Source of the DNA: Tulasnella sp. 424
Taxonomy: Eukaryota > Basidiomycota > Agaricomycetes > Cantharellales > Tulasnellaceae
Assembly: GCA_019633425.1 (NCBI GenBank)
Contig: WSUB01000136.1
Location: 1-64,000, forward strand
DNA length: 64,000 bases
Direction of reading: 5' to 3'
Positions 1-11,499 of this stretch are shown here, piece after piece. The notes under the pieces were generated by a model. It was not told the DNA's origin. It was given only the letters and a program-made list of their open reading frames with translations, and ran no database searches. Each line of letters begins with the position of its first letter. Positions within the stretch are counted from its first letter, which is position 1. The translations under genes and the position numbers were made by a program.

Positions 1-985
1 ATGGGAGAAAGGTTCGACAGAAGTTGCGAGGGTGCTGGATCGGGGCCGGTTGAGGATATGGGGACTACCGGAGAGGCACTGGTACAAGGGTCGGGAGGAT
101 TAGACACACGTACGAAGAAGCGGAAGGGGAGACTCTCACAAAGCTCGGTTTGCGAGACGACGCTTGCCTACCGCGTCATAGGGGCGCCGGGAGACGCTGG
201 CAGTCTCGGGATTAGGATCGTATGCAAGCCCATCCACCAGGTGCTGGTTGGGTTCGCACAGTCGGTTGGAGAATTTGGGACGCATGTTGAGCGTTTGAAG
301 CGGTCCAAATCCGATTGAAGAGACTGGTAGCGGAATGGTCTTGGGGTTGAGGTGCTTGACCTGGGAATTGACGGGATGGGTCGCATCGGGGAGGATGGAG
401 CATACGACATGAATAAGTGTGCAATCAAGGTCAATGTAGGGACGGTGCGAGAGCTGCAAGTGGAGCTTTGAGAGGCCTGGGTGGAGATGGTTCCATATTG
501 ACGGATGGATGAGAGGGTGTGCGTCTGGGGGTGGTGTAGTGGGGGAAATGAAGACGGTTCGAACTGAAATTAGTACTCGGTTGAATGCAGGTATGCCGAG
601 AATAGAGAGACAAGCAAAGCGAGCTCTAGCGAGTCAACTTGGAAAAGGGACCTTGGACTTATCTGCGGGGTATTTGGGTCCGTGGCCTGACGTGGGGTAC
701 GGTGGCCGATCCGGCGGAGGGAAGGAGAGAAACCGCATGGACAACAAAGTGCCCAAGTCAACTTTTGGCGTGCCAGGCGATTAGACGTCCGATGTGAAAG
801 TGGGAACTCACCAACAAGACAATATCTGCATTGAAGATGTCATGGTCATGTGAATGATCCAGACAATGACAGAGGACAAGGACAAGGACAGAGAGAATCT
901 CGATTTGACCACAACAAACTGCCTTATGTAAGGGCGTTAAGACCTGGCCTACATAGCTTAAGGCTGAGACCCTAGGTACAACCAT
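1..985 (-). other. Repeated coding-like region, left-edge copy, function unknown
   Basis: Left-edge copy of a minus-strand segment that also occurs at about 7500-8460 and 15130-16210. In this copy one minus frame is open from 459 to 136 and contains the segment CSILPDATHPVNSQVKHLNP, also found in unit 3. In unit 2 the same frame is stopped (CTC TAA after FGP). Any full gene would continue off the left end. No domain is recognised; it may be a decayed gene or non-coding repeat. Confidence 0.3.
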
Positions 986-1628
986 ACGTAAGCACTAGGG
1001 ACGAAAACACAAGCTTTCGAAGCAAGAGGGATGAGACGTGCAGGAGGGGTTCGAGGCGGAGGACAAGGACAGTTCAACGAGCTCGAGGCATTGTCGGAAG
1101 CCTAACCGAACTTCGACACTTGCCTATGCCTTCAGGTGGTGCCGCTGACATTGCACACGACGCTTCAATGGGACGAGACAAACCTCTTTGCCGAGCATCC
1201 CTTTGAAAAGATCCCTTCGTTACCGAGTTTGGCGAATGCTTTGCCCTAAACCAAGTAGCGGCGCTTGAAGCTGATGTTGAAATTGAGTGCTACAGAAAAC
1301 CTAGCACCTTACAGATAACGCCAGCTTGATCATTCAGGCTTTACGTTCCTCGTGGACGGTCACTCAAATAGGCTGGGTTGAACATGCCCAAGAAAGTACA
1401 GAAATACCTAGTATACATGAAGGAAGAGAACTATGGTACGGGAGACCGTTGATTTCTTCTACACCAGGCAGGGGTGGCTAACGGATGACAAAAAAGGGGC
1501 TACATAGTACAGGCGCCGTGGTTAATGAAACATAGTACATGGAAGTTTTAGACTTCACACTTACAACGAAATTTTACTCCAACGAAAACAAAGAGTTTAG
1601 TTTAATCTCAAAAATATCCATTAACCTA

Positions 1629-4059
1629 TCATGCGGCCTCTTCGGCGCGGAGATCAGCGGCCTTCTTCGCAGCCCAGGCTGCGTTGCGGGAGTTTCCAAC
1701 CTCTCGAAAGGCTTCAGAGGCGTCAGTGTACCAAGATATCGCTTCACTACGGTGGCCCTGCTGATCGTGCGTTTGAGCAAGACCAAGCAGAGAGTGGGCT
1801 CTCCAGACTTTATCGCCGATGTCGGTATAAATCTGCAGGGCTTCGGAGTAGAACCTAGCGGCATCGTTGTACTCCGCTCGAGATAGATGGACTGAAGCGA
1901 GGTACCATAGAACCTCGGCTCTTCCTTGTCTGTCGCCCATTTCGGTGTATATCTGGAGGGATTCGGAGTAGAACTTGATGGCCTCGCTGTACTCCCCTCG
2001 AGATCGATGAACTTTACCAAGACTCCCCAGAACGTCGGCTCTCCCTACGCTATATCCCATTTCCGTACGTATTTGGAGGACTTCGGAGTACAATCTGATA
2101 GCCTCGTCGTACTCTTTTCGTAACCGATGGATATCTGCGAGGCCCGAAAGAGCGTTACCTCGCCCGCCACGATCGCCGATGTCGGTAGAGATCCGCAGGC
2201 CCTCGGAGTACGACGTGGAGGCCTCGCTGTACTCGCCTAGGTGTCCGTGCACCTCACCGAGACCCCGTAGAATATAGGCTCTGTGACTGTGACTGCCGAT
2301 CTCGGTATAAAGCTGCAGGGCTTCGGAGTAGAAACCTGCAGCCTTGCTGTACTCGGCTTGAAACCGATGCACTTCAGCAAGACCCCGCAGGGCGTCAGCC
2401 TTTCTGTGGGTGTCCTTGGTGGTTGCGCAAATATCCAACGCCTTGGTGAAGCAGTTCAATGCAAGGACGAAGTCGCTTTGCAGTCTGTACATTTTTCCAA
2501 GTTGAAGAAGAAGTCCAGCATAGCGGGCCTGAGAAGCTTCTGGGTCTCCGGCTTGGGTACGTGCTGGAACGATCATCGGCTGTATCGAGTGGATGTCGGG
2601 TCAACCAGACTGAAACAGGAACGACACCGATCCCCTCACTCACCATCCGAGCCATTAATTTCAGACAATCGGCTGCCGTCGGTCGTTTTTCGGGGCTAAT
2701 GCTCCAACATTTGGCCATGAGTGAACAAAGCGCCTGAACTAACGACATGCGGGCATGGTCGGTGATGGACGGAAGGTTTCCCTGAAGGACCCGACCGACT
2801 ACGGCGACGTCCCTTTTGACATCGTGGAATGGAATGGTGTTGGTCATCACCTATTCCAGCGCAAGTCTATGAGCATCGACGGTAATTGATCGTCGTGGTT
2901 CGTCGTACCTCATAAGCGATCCAGCCCAGTGCCCAGATATCGCATGCAAGGGTCGGTGGGTCGTCGCTCAGCAGCTCAGGAGCGGCCCAGCGAAGGGTGA
3001 ACTTGGCGCCGGTGAGGGTTATTGTGTTGGTGGCGGCAGAATACACTGCTTGGAGCGTGATGCTCTCCTCGCCCGTGGTTTGCTCCGGTCTTGGCTGGGG
3101 GTCAGGTTTCTTCGCTTCCTGGTCGAAGTCCTTGGTGCCTAGGCGACGAGCAGAGCCGAAATCCGTAATCACAGCGTTATACTCTGAATTAACCAATATG
3201 TTAAGCTACAGGTATTCGCGATTAGCCAGACCACCAAGCAGAATTTCAAGTGTGCACGCCTACCGATTTAAGGTCACCGTGATATATGGGTGGGCTTTGG
3301 CCATGGAGGTATTCAACCCCTTTCGCAACGTCATTAATCTGTAGCATGACTTCTTAGTTGAGGTCGAGGGAAAAGAGGCTGATCATACCAGCGAGATTCG
3401 CTCAGGGATTTCCCATTCTCCAGATGCAAGAAAGTCCCTCAAGTTCCCGTTTTCTTCCCATGGAAAGACCAACCATATAATCTGCTTGGACGCATCTTCA
3501 ACGAATCCTTCTAGCCTAACAACGTTGGGGTGCGAAAGCTCGGCCACGAATTTCGATTCTCTGAGCGCCAACTGAGAGAGAAGTTAGTATTTCAATCAGG
3601 CTCGACAATCGGGGGAGGGATTCTTACTCCTAAGACGCGTTCCAGATCCGCCTCACGTTCTACTTTCAGCATCTTGACTGCCACAACCTGTTGGACAAGA
3701 AGACTCGGTCAGCCATTAGCTCTGCTGGCGATGAGGAGGTTGTTGCCACACAACCTTTGGCTCGGAACTTTGACCACCGGGAGGCGAAGCTAGATGTGCC
3801 TGTGAAACCGTTGCGTATCCTCCACGAAAATTTTGGGCGTCTCCAGGGAATTCGATCAAGGAGGGATCGAGTCGCCACGGGGCAAGGCTCTCGAGCTTGG
3901 CCCGCTACAAACACAAAACCCGGTCAGCGATTCGCTGCAACCACTCGTCGAGACCCGGACTGAACGCACCAGCTTGGCGCTAAGCTGGAACTCATGGTGG
4001 GGATCTTGACCCGACCCGGATGCCTGAGGGTCGGTCTCGTGGATTTTGCTTCCTTGCAT
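1629..4059 (-). CDS. TKL-type protein kinase fused to TPR array, copy A
   Basis: Spliced minus-strand model: complement(join(1629..2579,2644..2850,2909..3205,3264..3338,3389..3571,3628..3687,3755..3904,3970..4059)), 670 aa, every junction GT-AG and in frame. The N-terminal half is a kinase domain: glycine loop FRGGYATVSQA (about 57-67), VAVK lysine 85, catalytic HGDLKS (D183, a glycine replacing the usual Arg of HRD), DFG at 201-203, APE at 261-263, DIWALG near 275. Residues 355-670 are seven to eight repeats of 40 residues of the TPR type (G-E-Y-S-E-A, F-Y-S-E-A-L-Q). All catalytic residues are present, so it is probably an active Ser/Thr or dual-specificity kinase whose TPRs bind a partner or ligand. 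It has no signal peptide or membrane segment. The start is the first ATG, conserved in all three copies. The substrate is unknown. Confidence 0.88.
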
Positions 4060-4165
4060 CGAACGATGGGTGGGGTGGCGTTGATTAAGTGTATGAGACC
4101 ACGGTCAGGAAGGGCCTCGTCGGAGAGGGGGGAGACGAGTCGAGGGGATGGGGGAGGCAAGAGGG

Positions 4166-4173
4166 TATTAAAA
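4166..4173 (-). promoter_or_regulatory. TATA-like element upstream of kinase-TPR copy A
   Basis: TATTAAAA on the plus strand about 105 bp upstream of the kinase ATG. The same position holds TATAAAAA in copy B and TATAAAAG in copy C, with conserved flanks. The box reads TATA in the direction away from the kinase gene, so it could serve that gene or a divergent plus-strand transcript. Confidence 0.35.
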
Positions 4174-4299
4174 GACATCCCGTATATATCCTCCTGATCG
4201 GGATGAAGGATCATGAGGGTAATAGGCCTGCTGTAGAGAGTGTCTAGACCTTGTTCTCAGCGAGTTCGGGCAACGATAAGGTTCGGCCGCGTGAGTCGA

Positions 4300-7200
4300 C
4301 ATCTCGCACAAACAAACGGTTGCAAGATAAGACGAGCTAAGTTGCCAAACCACGCAAGCAACTCTACCCAGATCAACTTTGGTCCGGATTGAGATTGACT
4401 TTTGATTCGCTTTGTGCTGGTCTCATATTCCCATTCCTGAACAACCGGGACGTTCGAACCAAACACCGACCCTTTCCTGGGCCTACGGTTGCTCATCTGC
4501 CGCATAGACACCAACACCCCGGCACTTCATCCACGACGCTTCTAAACGACAGAGAGTACCTCTTTACCGAGCTCTATTTTGAATGAAAGTTGTTAGTCGA
4601 AGCTTGGTTGGCAGCTTTCGACAGTGTGATGCCCTGGTTTACCCTCTAACACTCTTTCTCTGCACAACCTCATTGACGATTCCTCCGTTCGCGAACTACT
4701 CCCATTATCCAGCAATCGCTTTGCTCCTTACACGCTCCTTCTCTATGCTTTTCTCGGGCTGTGTCGATTTCGTTTCCATGACTTGTAAGCTCATCCTCAT
4801 GCATATCTCAGCTCTGTTCACTTCCCTGACCATCCATGCCCAAGCAGAAGAAAATAATGCCAAGGTAAATCCGTCCAAGAAAGAGGAGAAATAAAACACA
4901 CACCGTAAAGTACATGTAGAGCGGTAAATGTGAGTGAAAAAAGAATCCAGCAAAGTCAAATCGCCGATGCAATGGATACACGAGAATCTGGGGACTATAG
5001 GGATATTGAACCAAACATGGTAGTGGGATGAAATCGGGTGACGATGGAAGTAAAAGAAGTCCAAGAGAAAGTCCACGGGGGTAATAGGGAAAAAGACAAA
5101 TTCCGAGAAAGGGGGGATTCCGAAATGTCCACGCCAGTGAACATGAGTGATAGATCATCAAGGAAAGAAGAGCGTCCTAAAAGGCGAGGAATAGCCACCA
5201 TTGTGGCCACTTCCTTACTCAATCGCCAACAAGCCGGAGGCTTGAGATCCCTTACACGTCGCCGGGTCAACTTCTCTACACCATCAATAGCACTCGCAGA
5301 ATCGTCCCTCTCGTCCAACCGATCATCCGAAGCCGGCGACGAGACTTCAAACTCTCCGCGTTTTCCAGTTGGTTCCTCTCCATTTTGTGCAATCGGCTCG
5401 GAAGCCATCTTCTTATGCACGCCCTTCGACTTGGATGATCCACTCCCGCTTCTCCTCTTGGCAGTCGTCACTCGGTCCAGAACGTTAAAGCTTCTTCAAA
5501 CTATCTTCACGCCTCGTCAAAGACGATATCACCGTGTATACCTTCGTCCTAGCGTGCTGATCAACAAGACGAATTAATCGTATCAACAGTGTTGTCTCGA
5601 ACATGCCAGCGACGAGAGAACATCTTCAAAGGTGACACCGTCGTTCCCTTCGCAACCATCCCGGCGTTGTTTGTCGCGGGACTGCTCGACGTCAAACGAC
5701 TTCACGCCATCCCGTTGGCGGCGGCAGCGCCCATCGCAACCACACTCGCACCCAAGCTCGCTATCCGACTCGGTTCAACGTTGACCAGGGCCCATCCTTT
5801 GCCTTCCGAAGTAGGGACCTTAGCGGATTCCTACGACCAAGTCAGGCCCGGAGTGAACTTCTTCGCACCGACGGTTCCTCGGCTCGATTGTCTTTGTCGA
5901 ACGGTGGTCGAAGCTGGGGAGGCTGGAGATGTGACCTTGTCCACGGGTACGATGCTCACCGAAGTGCCACTTTCTATGCGAGTTTGAGGAAGACCCATCC
6001 CAGGTGATGTGACAGTTTCCATCCTCGCTGAAGCAGGTCGTCTCGGGAGGTGGAATAGGTACCAGTACTGCCGACGGAACTGGGTACGTCGAAGGTGGGG
6101 AGGAGGTATGATAGCCATAGAGGCTTCTCGCTCTTCAACCGTCTGCTGGTGTAGCACTGAAGCGCGGGCGGCTCCTCGGTATGATCATTGGCGTTCCCGA
6201 GCAAGATGACCCTGTGGTGTGTGGGTGTGCTGAGAATCCGTCGGACTAGTTAGACCATTGTTTGTTCCCACCCACGTTGCAAGAGCCTCCCCCGACCTTC
6301 CACTAGCGCAATCTCCCTGAAGGCATCGGAAGGCAATAACCCTTCACCAGTTCCAAGGCACTGCGGGTGGTTTCGGGCAGGACCCGTGCGGTAGATCACC
6401 GCGACTGGAGCGGTTCCAGGAGGTGGTAGAGGTGGAGGTACATATTGCTTGTAAAGGTCCTCTGATTCTGGATGCCCTCCTTTGGGCGATTGTGGGTCGT
6501 AAACACGGCTAGATCCAAACGCGCACTTCCTTTCGGACAGCGGACCAGTGACTCCACAAAGTCGTTGACGCTCGAGATTGACAAACTGGAGCTCGCTACC
6601 CTCGCAAGCCGGAGGGGACGCGGAGAGGTAGTAGGAGGTCTACGCGCCGTCGCGGCGGGAACCTGGACAAACGCGGAGGCCGGGGGTGCGAGGTTTTCTG
6701 TGTCGGTGCGTGTAGAGAAGATACGATTGTCGCGGTTTAAAAGGTGGCGGATGAGAAATTGGGTTGCGATCTTCAGGCGCACGAACGAGGCTGCGGATCC
6801 TCCACGACGAGTCGGACCTGTCGCGACCAATCCCTCGCCGAGTTGGGAGCACACCGCAGAATTAAACCGTAGTAGTGTGACCTTGTAGAGCTTGAGACCT
6901 GTGGCTCCTCTAGGTGGACGACGGACTGTCCGGCGTATTCGGGTTTCCCACTCCTCCAAGTTCACTTCGGCTTGGCTCTTGGAGGAAACGAACGGGAAGT
7001 CTCTGGTTTAGGTTTACGGGCGGCCTCTCTCCCCACCGACGCTTTTATTCTTCAATTAACCCCGCAAACACCCGTTTCGCCTGCTCTGGGACCAGGGTCC
7101 GAGTCGCCGCCGGCTACGACCGAGTCTTTGAGGATCGCTCTCGCTGCCGTTGTTCCCACTAGGGCAATCCTCGTTTGAAATCGATGTTTCCGGGGAGGGC

Positions 7201-8460
7201 AGCTTGTTTTTGTTCGGTGGATGAATTGGGTATGATGATGGTTGCTGGATGCTGGTGGGGATGAGCCGGCGTCTGAAACGGAGCTCTCGTCGTCGGCCGC
7301 CGCCTCTTCGTTTCTCTGAACCGCTTATCGATTTCCACAAGTCTCTCCTCGTCGACGCAACACAAGAGGGCTCCGAGGGAGTACGCTCTCGACATCGCGT
7401 GCGTTGGGAGTGATGTGCAACACATCGTCGAGATACATCTGCATTAGTTGAGGTCGCTTGATGACGGTTCGAAATTTCTGGGAAGTCGATCCGGATGACC
7501 ATGGGAGAAAGGTTCGACGGAAGTTGCGAGGGTGTTGGATTGGGGGCCCGTTGAGGACACGGGGACTACTGGAGAGGCGCTGGTACGAGGGTCGAGAGGA
7601 TTAGACACGCGTACGAAGAAAGCGGAAGGGAGGACTCTCACCAAGCTCGGTTGGCGAGACGGCGCTTGCCTAGCGCGTCATAGGAGCGCCAGGAGCCGTT
7701 GGCGGCGTTGGATTGGGATCGTATGCAAGCCCATCCGCCCATCCACCAGGTGCAGGTTGGGTTTGCGAAGTCGGTTGGAGAATTTGGGACGCATGTTAGG
7801 CGTTTAGAGCGGTCCAAACTTGATTGAAGAGATTGGTAGCGGAATGGTCTTGGGGTTGAGGTGCTTGACCTGGGAATTGACAGGATGGATCGCGTCGGGG
7901 ACGATGGAGCATACGACGTGAATAAGTGTACAATCAAGGTCAATGTAGGGACGGTGAGAGAGCTGCAAGTGGAGTTTTTAGAGGCCTGGGTGGAGATGGT
8001 TCCATATTGGAGAGGGTGTGGGTCTGGGGGTGGGTGTAGTGGGGGGAAATGAAGGCGGTCCGCACTGAAATTGGTACTCGGTTGAACGCAGGTAAGCCAA
8101 GAGTAAAGAGACAAGCGAAGTCTTTAGTGAAGCAACTTGGAAAAGAAACCTTGGACTTGTTTGCGGGGTGATTTACGTTCACAGTCCGACCTAGGATACA
8201 GCAGGCGTTGGAAGCGGAGGGAAGGAGAGAAATCGCATGGACAACAAAGTGCCCAAGTCAACTTTTGGCGTTCCAGGCAATTAGACGCCTGATGTGAGCA
8301 CTCACCAACAAGACAATATCTGCATTGATGATGTCATGATAATGATCCAGACAATGATGGAGGACAAGGACTGGTCCAACGATGCACTGTCTCGTCCGAA
8401 TTCTAGGGAACCGAACTTCGACGCTTTCCCGCGCCGCTTCAATAGGACGAGACAAGCCTC
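4300..8460 (-). other. Coding-like spacer of the duplicated unit, function unknown
   Basis: Between kinase copies A and B several minus frames look protein-like and recur in the next spacer. One is an open stretch 5471-4995 with a charged segment ending in DLKPPACWRLSKE. Another is a proline-rich piece around 6450-6350. A third frame, 7425-7159, contains LLCCVDEERLVEID and runs off-frame after a 1-bp deletion relative to copy C. A continuous gene could not be spliced. The most likely reading is one uncharacterised minus-strand gene, decayed or very intron-rich. Plus-strand ORFs overlapping here lack conserved composition. Confidence 0.3.
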
Positions 8461-8884
8461 TTTGCCGGGCATCCCTTTGAAAAGATCCCTTCGTTACCGA
8501 GTTTGGCGAATGCTATGCCCTAAGCTAAGTGGCGCTTGAACCTGATGTTGAAGTTGAGTGCTACAAGAAATTCGAAAGCAAGCACCGTGCAGATAACGCC
8601 AGCTTGATCCTTCAGGCTTTACGTTCCTCGTGGACGGTCACTCAAATAAGCTGGGTTGATCGTGTCCAAAAAGTACAGAAATACTTAGTATACCTGCAGG
8701 AAGAGGACTATGAGGAAAGACCGTTGATTTCTTCTACAGCAGGCAAGGGTGGCTAACGGATGGCAGAAAACGGAATGCAGGCGCTTTGGCTAATGGAACA
8801 TAGTGCACGGAAGTTTATACAACAGAATCTTACTATCACGAAGACAAAGAGTCGATATTACTTTCGAATATATCCGTTAACCCA

Positions 8885-11313
8885 TTATGCGGCCTCTCCG
8901 GTGCGGAGATCAGCGGCCTTCTGCAAAGCCTCGGCTTCCATATCGGAGTATCCAATTTCTCGGAAGGCTTCCGAGGCTTCCGTATAGATAGATATTGCTT
9001 CACTACGGTGGCCCTGCCTATCGTGCGTTTTAGCAAGACCAAGCAGAGCGTGGGCTCTCCAGTCTTTACGGCCTATGTCGGTAAAAATCTGCAGGGCTTC
9101 GGAGTAGAACGAAGCGGCATCGTCGTACTCCTCTCGAGACAGATGGATCGAAGCGAGGTTCCATAGAGCTTGGGCTCTTCCTTTTCTGTGGCCCATTTCG
9201 GTGTATACCTGGAGGGATTCGGAGTAGAACTTGCTGGCCTCGCGGTACTCCCCTCGAGATCGATGAACATCACCAAGACTCCCCAAAACGTCGGCTCTCC
9301 CTACGCTATGTCCCACTTCCGTACGTATTTGGAGGGCCTCGGAGTACAATCTGATAGCCTCGTCATACTCCCTTCGTGATTGATGGATACTAGCGAGGCC
9401 CACAAGAGCGTTACTTCTCCCGCCATGCCCGCCAATGTTGGTAGAAATCTGCAGGGACTCGGAGTACGATGTGGAGGCTTCGGTGTGCTCGCCTAGGTTT
9501 CTGTGCACCTCACCGAGACCCCACAGAGCAGAGGCCCTCCAACCGTGATTGCCGATGTCGGTATAAAGCTGCAGAGCTTCGGAGTAGAAACCTGCGGCCT
9601 TGCTGTACTGTCCTTGAAACCGATGCACTTCAGCAAGTCCCCACAGAGCATCAGCCTTTCCGCGGGCGTCCTCGGTGGTTGCGCAGATATCCAACGCCTT
9701 GGCGAAGCACTCCAAGGCGTGGACGAAGTCGCTTTGCAGTTGGTACATTTCTCCAAGTTGAAGGAGAAGTCCAGCATAGCGAGCCTGAGAAGCCTCTGGG
9801 TCTCCGGCTTGGGTACGTGCTGGAATGATCTTTGGCTGTATCGAGAGGATGTCGGGTCAACCACACCGAAACATGAACAACATCGATCCGTGTCTAGCGC
9901 CGCTCACTCACCATCCAAGTGATTAATTTCACACAACCGGCTGCCGTCGGTCGCTTTTCAGGGCTAATGATCCAACATTGGGCCATGAGTGAGCAAAGTG
10001 CCTGAGTTAACGACATGCGGGCATGATCGGTGATGGACGGAAGGTTTCCCTGAAGGACCCGACTGACGACGGCCACGTCCCTTTTGACATCGTGAAATGG
10101 AATCGTGTTGGTCATCACCTATTCCAGCGCAAGTCTGTGAGCATCGACGGTAATTGATCGTCGTGGTTCGTCGTACCTCATAAGCGATCCAACCCAGTGC
10201 CCAGATATCGCATGCAAGGGTCGGGGGGTCATCCCTCAGCAGCTCGGGAGCGGCCCAGCGAAGGGTGAACTTGCCGCAGGTGAGGGTTATCGTGTTGGTG
10301 GCGGCAGAGTACACTGCTTGGAGCGTGATGCTCTCCTCCCCCGTGGTTTGCTCCGGTCTTGGCTGAGGGTCAGGTTTCTTCACTTCCTGGTCGAGGTCCT
10401 TGGTCCCTAGGCGACGAGCAGAGCCGAAATCCGTAATTACAGCGTTATACTCTGAATTAACTAATATGTTGAGCTACAGGTATTCGCGATTAGCCAGACC
10501 ACGAGGCAGAATTTCAAGTGGGCACGCCTACCGATTTAAGGTCGCCATGATATATCGGTGGGCTTTGGCCATGGAGGTATTCAACCCCTTTCGCCACGTC
10601 GTTAATCTGTATTATGACTTCTTAGCTGAGAGCCCAAGGAAAAGAGGCTAATCGTACCAGCGAGATTCGCTCAGGGATTTCCCATTCTCCAGACGCAAGA
10701 AAGTCCCTCAAGTTCCCGTTTTGTTCCCATGGAAAGACCAACCATATCATCTGCTTGGACGCATCTTCGACGAATCCTCCTAGCTTGACAACGTTGGGAT
10801 GTGAAAGCTCGACAACGAATTTCGATTCTCTGAGTGCCAACTGAGAGAAGTTAGTATTTCGATTAGGTGCTGCAATCGGGGGAGGGATTCTTACGCCCAA
10901 GACGCGTTCCAGATCCGCATCACGTTCTACCTTCAGCATCTTGACGGCCACAACCTGTTGGAGCCGACGACTCGGTCAGCCATTAGCTCTGCCGGCAGTG
11001 AGGTGTTGTCACACAACCTTTGGCTCGGAACTTTGACCGCCGGAAGGCGAAGCGAGATGTGCCCGTGAAACCGTTGCGTATCCTCCACGAAACTGTTGGG
11101 CGTCTCCAGGGAATTCTATCAAGGAGGGATCGAGTCGCCACTGGGCAAGGTTGTCGAGCTTGGCCCGCTACAAACACGAAATCATGTTAGCGGTTCGCCT
11201 CTCGAGACCCGGACTGAACGCACTAATTTGGCGCTAAGCTGGAACTCATGATGAGGATCTTGACCCGACCCGGACGCCTGAGGGTCGGCCTCGTGGATTT
11301 CGTTTCCTTGCAT
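8885..11313 (-). CDS. TKL-type protein kinase fused to TPR array, copy B
   Basis: Model complement(join(8885..9835,9912..10118,10177..10473,10532..10606,10658..10840,10895..10954,11018..11167,11224..11313)), 670 aa; every exon has exactly the length of its copy A counterpart. Kinase motifs are intact (GGYATVSRA, VAVKMLK, HGDLKS, DFGSARR, AAPELL), followed by the 40-residue TPR repeats. The third intron is 54 bp, a multiple of three without a stop, so its retention would add 18 residues after the VAVK exon without breaking frame. Differences from A and C are scattered and mostly conservative, suggesting selection on the protein. Role as for copy A: predicted cytoplasmic signalling kinase with a protein-binding repeat domain. 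Confidence 0.88.
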
Positions 11314-11419
11314 CAAACGACGGGTGGGTGGGCGTTGATTAAATGTATGAGACTACAGTCGGGAAGGAGCTGGCCAGAGAGGGGGGAGACGAGTCGAGGG
11401 GATGGTCGTGGCAAGAGGG

Positions 11420-11427
11420 TATAAAAA
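11420..11427 (-). promoter_or_regulatory. TATA box-like element upstream of kinase-TPR copy B
   Basis: TATAAAAA on the plus strand, 107 bp upstream of the copy B ATG, in the same context as in the other two copies. Orientation favours plus-strand transcription, so assignment to the kinase gene is uncertain. Confidence 0.4.
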
Positions 11428-11499
11428 GACATCCCGTCTATCGGCATGAAGGGTCATAAGGGTAGTAGGCCTGCCTTAGACGGTGTCTAGACCTTGTGA

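Larger units (their letters stand above)
1..7500. repeat. Tandem segmental duplication, unit 1
   Basis: First visible copy of a roughly 7.5-kb unit. The opening bases of the window recur almost unchanged at 7501 and 15127, and the kinase-TPR gene inside recurs at 8885 and 16760. The window begins inside the array, so more units may lie to the left. From unit start to the kinase stop codon is about 1.63 kb here and in unit 3 but only 1.38 kb in unit 2. Copies are close enough to align by eye but carry many substitutions and small indels, so the duplication is not very recent. Confidence 0.9.

Noticed and set aside
2283..2699. Plus-strand ORF of 138 codons (and equivalents at 9503 and 16817)
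   Set aside because: Antisense shadow of the TPR repeats; its repeats follow from the codon pattern of the minus-strand gene.
5038..5577. Plus-strand ORF of 179 codons in the spacer
   Set aside because: Unit 2 breaks it, and the minus strand shows the more protein-like composition; neither is assured.
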